NCBI GenBank assembly: GCA_947458415.1
Contig: CANGZG010000017.1
Location: 1 to 21,744, forward strand
DNA: 21,744 nt
DNA from: Comamonadaceae bacterium
GTDB taxonomy: Bacteria; Pseudomonadota; Gammaproteobacteria; Burkholderiales; Burkholderiaceae_C
Reading direction: 5' to 3'
Part shown: positions 1 to 7,548 of the stretch, piece after piece
Position numbering within the stretch: position 1 is the first letter of the stretch
Layout: each line of letters begins with the position of its first letter
The notes under the pieces: generated by a model
Databases searched by the model: none
Told to the model about the DNA's origin: nothing
What the model saw: only the letters and a program-made list of their open reading frames with translations
Translations under genes and position numbers: made by a program

Positions 1-1
1 A

Positions 2-1426
2 CAACGCTTGCGACAGGCTTTGGAACATTTGGGGCCGGTGTTCGTCAAGTTGGGACAGGTGCTGTCAACCCGACGCGATTTGTTGCCCAGCGACATCGCG
101 GATGAATTGGCCAAACTGCAAGACCAAGTGCCACCGTTTCCTTCTGACGTTGCGGTAGCCTCTATTGAAAAAGCGCTGGGTCGCCCAGTTGACCAAATTT
201 TCAGCCGCTTTGACCGCGTGCCTGTGGCCAGCGCATCCATTGCCCAAGTGCATTTCGCGTCCTTGCGCAGCCCCTCTGGGCAAGAACGTGAAGTCGCGGT
301 CAAGGTATTGCGCCCGGGCATGCTGCAAGTGATCGACAAAGACGTGGATTTGATGCGCACCATGGCGATTTGGTTGGAACGTTTGTCGCATGATGGCAAG
401 CGCTTGAAACCGCGTGAGGTGGTGGCCGAGTTCGACAAATATTTGCACGATGAACTCGATTTGGTGCGCGAGGCCTCGAATGCCACGCAACTGCGCCGCA
501 ACATGTCGGGGCTGAATTTGGTGTTGATTCCCGAAATGATTTGGGACCTGTGCACCCGCGACGTCATCGTCATGGAGCGCATGCATGGCGTGCCGATCAG
601 CCATGTGGATGCCTTGCGTCAAGCGGGCGTGGACATTCCGAAGTTGGCCCGCGACGGCGTCACGATTTTTTTCACCCAAGTGTTTCGCGATGGTTTTTTC
701 CATGCCGACATGCACCCGGGGAACATCCAGGTCAGCTTGGCTCCTGCCACGTTCGGCCAATATGTGTCACTCGACTTTGGCATTGTCGGGACCTTGACCG
801 AATTCGACAAAGAGTACTTGGCACAAAACTTCACGGCATTTTTCCGGCGTGATTACAAACGTGTGGCGGAATTGCACATCGAGTCAGGCTGGGTGCCTGC
901 ACAAACCCGCGTGGATGAATTGGAGTCAGCGATTCGTGCCGTGTGTGAGCCGTATTTCGACAGACCACTCAAGGAAATTTCCTTGGGCATGGTGTTGATG
1001 CGTTTGTTCCAAACCTCGCGCCGTTTTCAGGTGGAGATTCAACCGCAACTGGTGTTGCTGCAAAAAACCTTGCTCAACATTGAGGGTTTGGGAAGACAGC
1101 TCGACCCGGAGTTGGATTTGTGGAGCACCGCCAAACCGTTTTTAGAGAAATGGATGCTCGAGCAAGTCGGGCCGCAACGTTTGTGGAAACAACTCAAAGA
1201 CGAAGCGCCACGCTTGGCCAAAATGCTGCCCGAGTTACCGCGCTTGGTGCACGCGTTTTTGCAACGCGACCACGAAGAAGAAAAACGCCAATTGCATGCA
1301 TTGATACGCGCACAACAACGCAGCAATCGCACGTTGCAAACCCTGTTGCTGCTGGCGCTGGGATTCTTCGCCGGCTTGGTGGTCACCGCTTTACTGGGCA
1401 TGTGGAGCCTGGTAACCACTGGTTGA
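2..1426 (+). CDS. ubiB: UbiB, ubiquinone biosynthesis atypical kinase (5' truncated)
   Basis: The reading frame is open from base 2, so the true start lies before the window; 474 residues are visible and roughly 45-50 N-terminal residues are missing compared with the usual 520-550. Visible signature elements of the ABC1/ADCK/UbiB family, in order: the KxGQ motif (KLGQVLSTRRDLLP, visible residues 16-29), the Ala-rich nucleotide loop (ASASIAQVH), the VAVKV lysine strand, the DELDLVREASN segment, the catalytic HADMHPGN loop, and a DFG triplet in SLDFGIVG. The C-terminus has a hydrophobic membrane segment (LLLLALGFFAGLVVTALLGM) preceded by a charged, basic stretch. Known role of the family: an ATPase-like kinase fold required for aerobic coenzyme Q synthesis at the inner membrane, acting with the Ubi complex. 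Its TGA is directly followed by the convergent stop of potI with no base between them. An ubiE/ubiJ partner is expected upstream but is outside the window. Confidence 0.95.
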   Translation, partial: QRLRQALEHLGPVFVKLGQVLSTRRDLLPSDIADELAKLQDQVPPFPSDVAVASIEKALGRPVDQIFSRFDRVPVASASIAQVHFASLRSPSGQEREVAVKVLRPGMLQVIDKDVDLMRTMAIWLERLSHDGKRLKPREVVAEFDKYLHDELDLVREASNATQLRRNMSGLNLVLIPEMIWDLCTRDVIVMERMHGVPISHVDALRQAGVDIPKLARDGVTIFFTQVFRDGFFHADMHPGNIQVSLAPATFGQYVSLDFGIVGTLTEFDKEYLAQNFTAFFRRDYKRVAELHIESGWVPAQTRVDELESAIRAVCEPYFDRPLKEISLGMVLMRLFQTSRRFQVEIQPQLVLLQKTLLNIEGLGRQLDPELDLWSTAKPFLEKWMLEQVGPQRLWKQLKDEAPRLAKMLPELPRLVHAFLQRDHEEEKRQLHALIRAQQRSNRTLQTLLLLALGFFAGLVVTALLGMWSLVTTG

Positions 1427-2254
1427 TCACCCGCTCGGCGGGCGTTGGTTCAACCGTGCTTGCCGAGCCGTGTGCACGCCGTAGATCACCACCGCGATGG
1501 TGACCACCAACATCAGCAAACTGGCAGCGGCGTAAATGGACGGGTTGACCCCGCGCCTTGCGTAATTGAAGATGACTTGCGGCAAGGTGGTCACGCCTGG
1601 TCCCGACAAGAATTCAGACACCACCACATCGTCAAATGACAAGGTGAAGGTCAGCAACCAAGCCGCCACCAAGGCTTGCGACATGTTGGGCAAAGTCACC
1701 AGAAAAAACACCTGAAAGGGCCTGCATCCAAGGTCGAGCGCCGCTTCTTCGATGGACCGGTCCATGTCTTTGAGTCGCGATTGAATCACGACACTGGCGT
1801 AAGCCATGCCGAGCAAGGCATGGCCCAGCACGATGGTCAAAGTGCCGCGCTCAGGCCAACCCAACAGGCGCTCCATGCCCACAAACAACAACAGCAATGA
1901 CATGCCAATGATGACTTCAGGCATGACCAGCGGGGACGACAGCATTGCATTGAACAATGTGCGGCCGCGAAAAGCGCCAAACCGCACCAACGCATAAGCT
2001 GCCATCGTGGCCAACACGGTGCCCAGTGTGGCGCTCAGCAAGGCCACCTTCAGTGACAAGAAGAACCCATCGACCAACCGGCTGTCATTGACCAGTGCTT
2101 GGTACCAGCGCAGGGAAAAGCCGGTGAATACACTGTCTTGTCGGGTGCTGTTGAACGAGAACACCACCAAAAAAGCCAGCGGCAAATAAAAGAAAGCAAA
2201 GACACCTGCAAGCCAAAATTTACCGAAGTGCTGACGCCACCAAGCCAAGCTCAT
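1427..2254 (-). CDS. potI: Polyamine ABC transporter permease PotI
   Basis: A 275-residue inner-membrane permease subunit of a polyamine (putrescine/spermidine) importer. The start is the ATG at 2254 (MSLAWWRQHFGK), which overlaps the potH stop by 4 bases (ATGA) and has a GGAG ribosome-binding site 8 bases upstream inside potH; a longer open frame back to 2536 gives non-homologous sequence and is rejected. Visible features are about six hydrophobic segments (first FWLAGVFAFFYLPLAFLVVF) and the permease EAA loop (EEAALDLGCRPFQVFFLVTLP) that docks onto the ATPase. PotI of E. coli is 281 residues, so the length fits. It pairs with PotH. PotC of the spermidine-preferring system is the close alternative; the PotF-like binding protein and the PotH-like partner favour PotI. 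It ends back to back with ubiB. Confidence 0.9.
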   Translation of the reverse strand: MSLAWWRQHFGKFWLAGVFAFFYLPLAFLVVFSFNSTRQDSVFTGFSLRWYQALVNDSRLVDGFFLSLKVALLSATLGTVLATMAAYALVRFGAFRGRTLFNAMLSSPLVMPEVIIGMSLLLLFVGMERLLGWPERGTLTIVLGHALLGMAYASVVIQSRLKDMDRSIEEAALDLGCRPFQVFFLVTLPNMSQALVAAWLLTFTLSFDDVVVSEFLSGPGVTTLPQVIFNYARRGVNPSIYAAASLLMLVVTIAVVIYGVHTARQARLNQRPPSG

Positions 2255-3198
2255 GTGTGCCTCTCCAGTTCGGCTTTGCTCGCCACGCGTTGGTTGTACC
2301 AAGCCAATGGCATGACCACCCCCACGATCATCACAATCGCCAGCGCACAGGCACGCGGCCAATTGTTGCTGCTGAACATTTCGTCCCAGACCACACGACC
2401 GATCATCAGGTTTTCGGCACCACCCAACAAAGAAGGAATGACGAACTCGCCTAAGCAAGGAATGAACACCAGCATCGAGCCCGCCACCACACCTGAGCGA
2501 CTCAAGGGCACGGTGACCAGCCAAAAGGTTTGCCAAGGCGTGGCGCCCAAATCTTGTGACGCCTCCAACAACCGGTCATCGAGTTTGACCAAGTTGGCAT
2601 ACAAAGGCAGCACCATGAAAGGTAAATACACATAGGTCATGCCCACCAACATGGACACGTCGTTGTAGAGCAATTGCAGGGGTTCTTGGATCAGCCCGAT
2701 GGCCATCAACAGGTGGTTGATGACGCCTTGCTCGGTCAACAAACCTTTCCATGCGTACACACGCAGCAAAAAGGATGTCCAAAACGGCAACATCACCATC
2801 AGCAACAACAGGGGTCGCACATGGGCGGGACTGCGGGCCAAAAAATACGCAAACGGGTAGCCAAAAAACAGGCACAACAACGTGGTCCACAAGGCGTATT
2901 TCAACGACAGCAGGTAAGACTCGGTGTAGAGGGTTTGCAGCCAGTCGCCAGTGTCCACGTCTTGCAGCAGCGACAGGTAATTGGCCAGTTTCAGGTGCAG
3001 CACGACATGACCGTCGCGCGATTCCAGCAAGGGGGCGAAGGGGTCTAAGCCCTCGCCCATGTCGGTCACGCTGATGCGCAACAAAATGAAAAACGGCACC
3101 GCGAAAAACAGCAACAACCAGAACCAAGGCACAGCCAGCACCACACTGCGTCCGCGACGCAATGCGAGCTGGTGCCAAGAAACCAAGGCGGCTGTCAC
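2251..3198 (-). CDS. potH: Polyamine ABC transporter permease PotH
   Basis: A 315-residue inner-membrane permease (E. coli PotH is 317). The GTG at 3198 is the first possible start after an in-frame TGA only 12 bases upstream, so the start is well constrained although its ribosome-binding site is weak. Visible features: an N-terminal membrane segment (VLAVPWFWLLLFFAVPFFILL), a periplasmic stretch at roughly residues 46-90, several further hydrophobic helices, and the EAA loop EASQDLGATPWQTFWLVTVPLSRSG that contacts the ATP-binding subunit. It overlaps potI by 4 bases, so the two permeases are probably made in equal amounts and form a heterodimeric channel. It lies 67 bases after potF. The ATPase gene potG, which sits between potF and potH in E. 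coli, is absent here. Confidence 0.92.
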   Translation of the reverse strand: MTAALVSWHQLALRRGRSVVLAVPWFWLLLFFAVPFFILLRISVTDMGEGLDPFAPLLESRDGHVVLHLKLANYLSLLQDVDTGDWLQTLYTESYLLSLKYALWTTLLCLFFGYPFAYFLARSPAHVRPLLLLMVMLPFWTSFLLRVYAWKGLLTEQGVINHLLMAIGLIQEPLQLLYNDVSMLVGMTYVYLPFMVLPLYANLVKLDDRLLEASQDLGATPWQTFWLVTVPLSRSGVVAGSMLVFIPCLGEFVIPSLLGGAENLMIGRVVWDEMFSSNNWPRACALAIVMIVGVVMPLAWYNQRVASKAELERHT

Positions 3199-3221
3199 AG
3201 GCTGACCGATTCAACAGTGAG

Positions 3222-3257
3222 ACAGCGGCAGATCAGGTGTAGGTGATGCACCGCTGT
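3222..3257 (-). other. Stem-loop in the potF-potH intercistronic gap
   Basis: The arms ACAGCGG (3222-3228) and CCGCTGT (3251-3257) form a perfect 7-bp stem. Inside, ATCA (3232-3235) and TGAT (3244-3247) form a second 4-bp stem with an 8-base loop, separated from the outer stem by a symmetric 3x3 internal loop. No T-run follows it in the transcribed direction, so it looks less like a terminator than like an RNA stabiliser or processing structure lying just after the binding-protein gene. That role is inferred from other ABC operons, where the binding protein is made in excess over the permeases. Confidence 0.45.
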
Positions 3258-3265
3258 GTCTGGGG

Positions 3266-4399
3266 TCACTTGCCTTTTTTGAAGCTGGTGTAAACCGCTG
3301 TCATGGACTCGCGGGTGGCGTTACCGAGCGCTTCAGGGGGAACCATCAAAGCCAAGTTTGCATCGTCCGGAAACACGGCTTTGTTTTGCGCCACTTCAGG
3401 GGCCACCATGGGAACGCTGGCTTTGGTGGCAGTGGGGTAACCGAGCTCGTTGGTTTGAGAAGCAGACACCTCGGCCTTGAGGTAGTAGTTGATGAACGCC
3501 ATGGCGTTGTTCGGGTGCTTGGCGTCAGCGGGTACGGCAATCGTGTCAAAAAAGATCAAGCCGCCCGTTTTGGGCAACATGACTTCAATCTCGACACCGC
3601 TCTTGTTTTCGGCGGCACGGTTGGCTGCTTGAATGAAGTCACCCGCCCAGCCCAATGCCACGCAGGCTTTGCCGCCAGCCAAGTCGTCGATCATGGTGCT
3701 AGAGAACAGGCGAATGTCTTTGCGGACCTTGGCCAGCATCTCGCCTGCCGCCTTGTGGTCGGCCGCATCCTCAGAATAGGCCTTCTTGCCGATGTAGTGC
3801 AGCGCTGGCGGCAAGACCTCGGTGGGCGAATCCAAATACGCGATGCCACAGGATTTGAGCTTGCTGGTGTAAGTGGGGTTGAACACCAAATCCCAAGCGT
3901 TGTCTGGCATGGCGGTGCTGCCAAGGGCTTTGGCCACTTTGGCTTTGTTGATGGCCACGGTGGTGAAACTCCATGCCCAAGGGATGACGTAATCATTGCC
4001 TGGGTCCACGCCAACGAGTTTGCTCATCAAACCGGTGTCCAGGTTTTTGTAATTCGGGATTTGTGTTTTGTCGAGTTTCTTGAGCAAGCCGGCATCGATC
4101 TGCGCTTTGACAAACACGGACCCGGGCACCACGATGTCGTAGCCGGTGTTGCCAGCAACGAGTTTGGCTTGCAACGCTTCGTTGTTTTCAAAGGTCTGGT
4201 AGTTCACCTTGATGCCAGATTCTTTTTCAAAGTTGGCGATCAGGTCCTTCGCCACGTAGTCGGGCCAGTTGTAAATGTTGAGCACTTTTTCTTCGGCATT
4301 GACAGCCGCGGCCGGTGCAGCCGCTTTGGGCTCTTCTTTCTTTCCGCAAGCGGCAAGGGCCAAAACAGCGACGAGTACCAGTGAAAAACGATGGATCAT
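3266..4399 (-). CDS. potF: Polyamine-binding lipoprotein PotF-like
   Basis: A 377-residue solute-binding protein that captures putrescine or a related polyamine for the PotHI channel. The N-terminus is a lipoprotein signal: hydrophobic residues 5-17 ending in the lipobox LAAC with Cys18, followed by a flexible KKEEPKAAAPAAA linker, so the protein is predicted to be anchored by lipid rather than free in the periplasm as in E. coli. The mature part follows PotF closely: IYNWPDY near the start, FEKESGIKV, YDIVVPGS, LKSCGIAYLDSP, and ALGWAGDF, which carries a conserved ligand-binding Asp. The ATG at 4399 has GGAG 11 bases upstream. It is the first gene of the operon and diverges from the fmdB gene across 174 bases. 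PotD is the alternative family; the substrate cannot be fixed from sequence by eye. Confidence 0.92.
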   Translation of the reverse strand: MIHRFSLVLVAVLALAACGKKEEPKAAAPAAAVNAEEKVLNIYNWPDYVAKDLIANFEKESGIKVNYQTFENNEALQAKLVAGNTGYDIVVPGSVFVKAQIDAGLLKKLDKTQIPNYKNLDTGLMSKLVGVDPGNDYVIPWAWSFTTVAINKAKVAKALGSTAMPDNAWDLVFNPTYTSKLKSCGIAYLDSPTEVLPPALHYIGKKAYSEDAADHKAAGEMLAKVRKDIRLFSSTMIDDLAGGKACVALGWAGDFIQAANRAAENKSGVEIEVMLPKTGGLIFFDTIAVPADAKHPNNAMAFINYYLKAEVSASQTNELGYPTATKASVPMVAPEVAQNKAVFPDDANLALMVPPEALGNATRESMTAVYTSFKKGK

Positions 4400-4467
4400 G
4401 ATGACTTTGACTCCAGAAAGATAAGTGGGTGGTCAGGATGGAACCTGCGCAAAACGGCAGGTACTCT

Positions 4468-4473
4468 AGTATA
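4468..4473 (-). promoter_or_regulatory. Candidate -10 element for the potFHI operon
   Basis: On the minus strand the sequence TATACT (five of six to TATAAT) lies about 68 bases before the potF ATG in the divergent potF/fmdB region (4400-4573). No good -35 box is found at 16-18 bases spacing, so the call is tentative. On the plus strand of the same region, TACAAT at 4526-4531 is a comparable weak candidate for the fmdB-aspS operon. Confidence 0.3.
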
Positions 4474-4573
4474 TGTAATCAGTCGCTGTACCCAGCGGAA
4501 AATCCCCTTTGAAAGCGTAAAAGCTTACAATGCTTGGCTTTGGTCATCCATTTCAGAACACTGCGGTCACACC

Positions 4574-4912
4574 ATGCCTATTTATGCCTATAAATGCGGA
4601 GCTTGCGGTTTCGCCAAAGACCAATTGCAAAAAATCTCAGACCCGGCACTGACAGATTGCCCGCAATGCGGCAAACCCAGCTTTTCCAAGCAGTTGTCTG
4701 CGCCTGGTTTTCAGCTCAAAGGGTCGGGCTGGTACGCGACAGATTTCAAATCAAACAATGCCCCCGTGGCAACACCGGCAACCACGGATGGCGGCAGCGC
4801 ACCCGTGACGGACACGCCGTCCAAAGATGCACCAGCCAGCACCGCCCCGGTCAAAACCGATACCCCCACGGCCAGCGCCAGCGCCTGTGCGCCATCTTGC
4901 GCCTGTCATTAA
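4574..4912 (+). CDS. FmdB-family zinc ribbon protein
   Basis: A 112-residue small protein starting at the ATG at 4574 (MPIYAYKCGACG), which is the typical family start; the open frame upstream is not homologous. Two CxxC knuckles (C8-GA-C11 and C29-PQ-C32) form the zinc ribbon of the FmdB/CxxC_CxxC_SSSS family. After KGSGWYATDFK, which is typical of the family, the rest is a low-complexity Ala/Thr/Pro/Asp tail ending in ACAPSCACH, giving three more Cys and a His that could bind metal. The family is named for a putative regulator of formamidase expression, but its general function is not established. It is followed after 18 bases by the DUF502 gene and then aspS, probably in one operon. Confidence 0.88.
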   Translation: MPIYAYKCGACGFAKDQLQKISDPALTDCPQCGKPSFSKQLSAPGFQLKGSGWYATDFKSNNAPVATPATTDGGSAPVTDTPSKDAPASTAPVKTDTPTASASACAPSCACH

Positions 4913-4930
4913 TTCTTATTTTTCATTGCC

Positions 4931-5575
4931 ATGAATATCAAAAAGTACATATTCGCCGGCTTGCTGGTTTGGCTGCCATTGGCCATCACCTTGTGGGTGC
5001 TGAGTTGGTTGGTGGGCGCCATGGACGGCATATTTGCCAATGTATTGAATGGCTTGACCAGTGTGTTGCCGCAAAGCTTGGGCGACTCGTTTCAACACTT
5101 GTTACAAATACGCGGGCTCGGTGTGGTGTTGGTGTTTGTGGTGTTGGTCGCCACCGGTGCATTTGCCTCAAACGTGGCGGGCCGCTGGTTGGTGACCCAG
5201 TGGGACAAACTGTTCACCCACATACCCATCGTCAAATCCATTTACACCAGTGTCAAAAAAGTCTCCGACACCTTGTTTTCCAGCAACGGCAATGCGTTTC
5301 GCAAAGCCGTGTTGATTCAGTACCCGCGCCAAGGCGCATGGACGATCGCGTTTCAAACCGGCACACCCACGGGCGAAGTGGCTGCGCACGTGGGAGAAGG
5401 GCACATCAGCGTCTATGTCCCGACCACGCCCAACCCCACCAGCGGTTTTTTCTTGGTGGTGCCAGCGGTCGATGTGATTGAACTCGACATGAGCGTGGAC
5501 CAGGCACTGACCTATGTGATTTCCATGGGCGCGGTGTCGCCCGATCAACCACCTGCTGCCAAGCTGCCGTCTTGA
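4931..5575 (+). CDS. DUF502 family membrane protein
   Basis: A 214-residue protein of the DUF502 family. Visible features: an N-terminal KKYIFAGLLVWLPLAITLWVLSW membrane helix (about residues 5-28), a second helix around residues 62-82 (LGVVLVFVVLVATGAFASN), then a conserved soluble part with PIVKSIYTSVKKVSDTLF, the VLIQYPRQGAWTIAFQTG strand region and the TPNPTSGFFLVVP motif typical of the family. The C-terminal tail (PDQPPAAKLPS) is low complexity. No biochemical role is established. The gene sits between the fmdB-type gene and aspS, an arrangement I recall as common in betaproteobacteria. There is no clear Shine-Dalgarno sequence before the ATG, and the start is chosen on the family N-terminus. 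Confidence 0.88.
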   Translation: MNIKKYIFAGLLVWLPLAITLWVLSWLVGAMDGIFANVLNGLTSVLPQSLGDSFQHLLQIRGLGVVLVFVVLVATGAFASNVAGRWLVTQWDKLFTHIPIVKSIYTSVKKVSDTLFSSNGNAFRKAVLIQYPRQGAWTIAFQTGTPTGEVAAHVGEGHISVYVPTTPNPTSGFFLVVPAVDVIELDMSVDQALTYVISMGAVSPDQPPAAKLPS

Positions 5576-5627
5576 TGCGTTTGGCGGGCTGTCTTTTTAA
5601 GAAAACTTTCACGAAAGAATTTTGACC

Positions 5628-7427
5628 ATGGCAATGCGCTCTCATTACTGCGGCTTGGTGACCGAAGCCCTTCAAGGACAAACCGTCACGTTGTGCGGTT
5701 GGGTCAACCGCAGGCGCGACCATGGCGGTGTGATTTTTGTCGACTTGCGCGACCGCGAGGGCTATGTCCAAGTCGTGTGTGACCCCGACCGTCCCGAGAT
5801 GTTCAAACGCGCTGAAGAATTGCGCAACGAGTTCTGCATACAAATCAAAGGCTTGGTGCGGTTGCGCCCTGAAGGCACAGCCAATGACACGTTGAAGAGC
5901 GGAAAAATCGAAGTCTTGTGCCATGAATTGGTGGTGCTCAACCCTTCGGTGACCCCGCCGTTTCAGTTGGACGATGACAACTTGTCTGAAACCACCCGCT
6001 TGACGCACCGCGTGTTGGATTTGCGTCGTCCTTACATGCAAAAAAACCTGATGCTGCGCTACAAAGTGGCGATGGCCGTGCGCAAATTTTTGGACGCCAA
6101 TGGGTTTGTCGACATCGAAACCCCGATGTTGACCAAAAGCACGCCCGAAGGCGCGCGCGATTACTTGGTGCCCAGCCGTGTCCATGACGGGCATTTCTTT
6201 GCGCTGCCGCAGTCCCCCCAACTGTTCAAACAGTTGTTGATGGTGTCGGGCTTTGACCGCTACTACCAAATCACCAAATGTTTTCGTGACGAAGATTTGC
6301 GGGCCGATCGTCAACCAGAATTCACCCAGATCGATATCGAAACCTCGTTCATGGACGAAGAGGAAATCCGCGCGCTTTTCCAGAACATGATCAAAGGCGT
6401 GTTCGTTGAGGCATTGGGCATTGAGTTGGGTGACTTCCCGATCATGAGTTACACCGATGCCATGCACCGGTTCGGCTCTGACAAACCTGACTTGCGCGTC
6501 AAGCTTGAATTCACCGAGCTCACCGATGTGATGGCAGATGTAGACTTCAAAGTTTTCAGCACTCCTGCCACCACCCCGGGCGGACGCGTGGTGGCTTTGC
6601 GGGTGCCCGGCGGCGGTGACATCAGCCGTGGCGAGATCGACAGTTACACCGAGTTTGTGAAGATTTATGGCGCCAAGGGCCTGGCGTGGATCAAGGTCAA
6701 CGATGTGGCTGCTGGCCGCGAAGGCTTGCAGTCGCCGATTGTGAAAAACCTGCACGACAAAGCGATTGCCGATATTTTGCAACGCACCGGCGCGCAAAAC
6801 GGCGATGTGTTGTTCTTCGGCGCTGACAAAGCCAAGGTGGTGAACGATGCCATCGGCGCATTGCGTTTGAAAATCGGCCACAGCGATTTCGGCAAAAAAC
6901 AAGGTTTGCTGGAAGACCGCTGGGCGCCGTTGTGGGTGGTCGACTTCCCCATGTTTGAATACGACGAAGAAGCACAGCGTTACAACGCCGTGCACCACCC
7001 TTTCACGGCACCCAAAGACGGCCATGAAGACTGGATGGTCACTGCCCCTGAAAAGTGCGTGGCCAAGGGCTACGACATGGTGTTGAACGGCTGGGAAATT
7101 GGCGGCGGCTCGGTGCGTATCCACCGCGCCGATGTCCAGCAAAAAGTGTTCGATGCATTGAAGATCACGCCTGAAGAAGCGCAAATCAAATTTGGTTTCT
7201 TGTTGGATGCATTGCAATACGGGGCCCCACCGCACGGCGGTTTGGCGTTCGGTTTGGACCGCATCGTCACACTCATGACCGGTGCAGAATCCATCCGCGA
7301 TGTGATTGCCTTCCCCAAAACCCAGCGTGCGCAATGTTTGCTGACCCAGGCCCCGTCCTTGGTCGATGAAAAACAGTTGCGCGAGTTGCACATTCGCTTG
7401 CGCAACCTCGATCTCAAGCCCGCTTGA
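5628..7427 (+). CDS. aspS: Aspartate-tRNA ligase, probably non-discriminating
   Basis: A 599-residue class II aminoacyl-tRNA synthetase of the bacterial AspRS type, which charges tRNA with aspartate in the cytoplasm. The ATG at 5628 (MAMRSHYCG) is preferred; a TTG two codons earlier is possible. The N-terminal OB-fold anticodon domain contains CGWVNRRRDHGG. Motif 2 begins FRDEDLRADRQPEFTQID (F219 onward), and motif 3 is GLAFGLDRIV near the C-terminus. The bacterial GAD insertion lies between them. His32 and Gly83 correspond to residues known in non-discriminating AspRS of Pseudomonas, whereas E. coli has Leu and Lys there; this suggests it also charges tRNA-Asn, with GatCAB completing the reaction. 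It is probably cotranscribed with DUF502 52 bases upstream. Confidence 0.97.
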   Translation: MAMRSHYCGLVTEALQGQTVTLCGWVNRRRDHGGVIFVDLRDREGYVQVVCDPDRPEMFKRAEELRNEFCIQIKGLVRLRPEGTANDTLKSGKIEVLCHELVVLNPSVTPPFQLDDDNLSETTRLTHRVLDLRRPYMQKNLMLRYKVAMAVRKFLDANGFVDIETPMLTKSTPEGARDYLVPSRVHDGHFFALPQSPQLFKQLLMVSGFDRYYQITKCFRDEDLRADRQPEFTQIDIETSFMDEEEIRALFQNMIKGVFVEALGIELGDFPIMSYTDAMHRFGSDKPDLRVKLEFTELTDVMADVDFKVFSTPATTPGGRVVALRVPGGGDISRGEIDSYTEFVKIYGAKGLAWIKVNDVAAGREGLQSPIVKNLHDKAIADILQRTGAQNGDVLFFGADKAKVVNDAIGALRLKIGHSDFGKKQGLLEDRWAPLWVVDFPMFEYDEEAQRYNAVHHPFTAPKDGHEDWMVTAPEKCVAKGYDMVLNGWEIGGGSVRIHRADVQQKVFDALKITPEEAQIKFGFLLDALQYGAPPHGGLAFGLDRIVTLMTGAESIRDVIAFPKTQRAQCLLTQAPSLVDEKQLRELHIRLRNLDLKPA

Positions 7428-7440
7428 AGGCTTGGCACCC

Positions 7441-7466
7441 TCACTGAGGCTTTGCAACCTCAGTGA
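7441..7466 (+). terminator. Hairpin after aspS, possible terminator
   Basis: A perfect 9-bp inverted repeat, TCACTGAGG (7441-7449) and CCTCAGTGA (7458-7466), with the 8-base loop CTTTGCAA, begins 14 bases after the aspS stop. It is followed by ATTGAGGTTTTG, a weak T-run that starts several bases after the stem. It could be an intrinsic terminator with a poor U-tract or a 3'-end stabiliser separating aspS from folE. Confidence 0.5.
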
Positions 7467-7548
7467 ATTGAGGTTTTGCCCGACGCACGCTGGCCCTGAT
7501 ACCAGCGGCTGTTAGCATCCCGCCACAACCACTTGGATTGATCCCAAC

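Noticed and set aside
2255..2536. An N-terminal extension of PotI inside potH
   Set aside because: The translated part is Arg/Cys/Gly-rich and unlike permeases; the ATG at 2254 has a good ribosome-binding site and the ATGA overlap.
3386..4384. A 332-codon open frame antisense to potF
   Set aside because: It is a shadow of the PotF coding strand with no start context or homology signal.
5606..5617. The CTTTC-AC-GAAAG dyad before aspS as an operator
   Set aside because: It is short, AT-rich and has a 2-base centre that cannot form an RNA loop; chance is a sufficient explanation.
5406..7457. A 683-codon open frame antisense to aspS
   Set aside because: It mirrors the codon structure of aspS, is His/Gln/Val/Phe-rich without recognisable domains, and aspS is certain.
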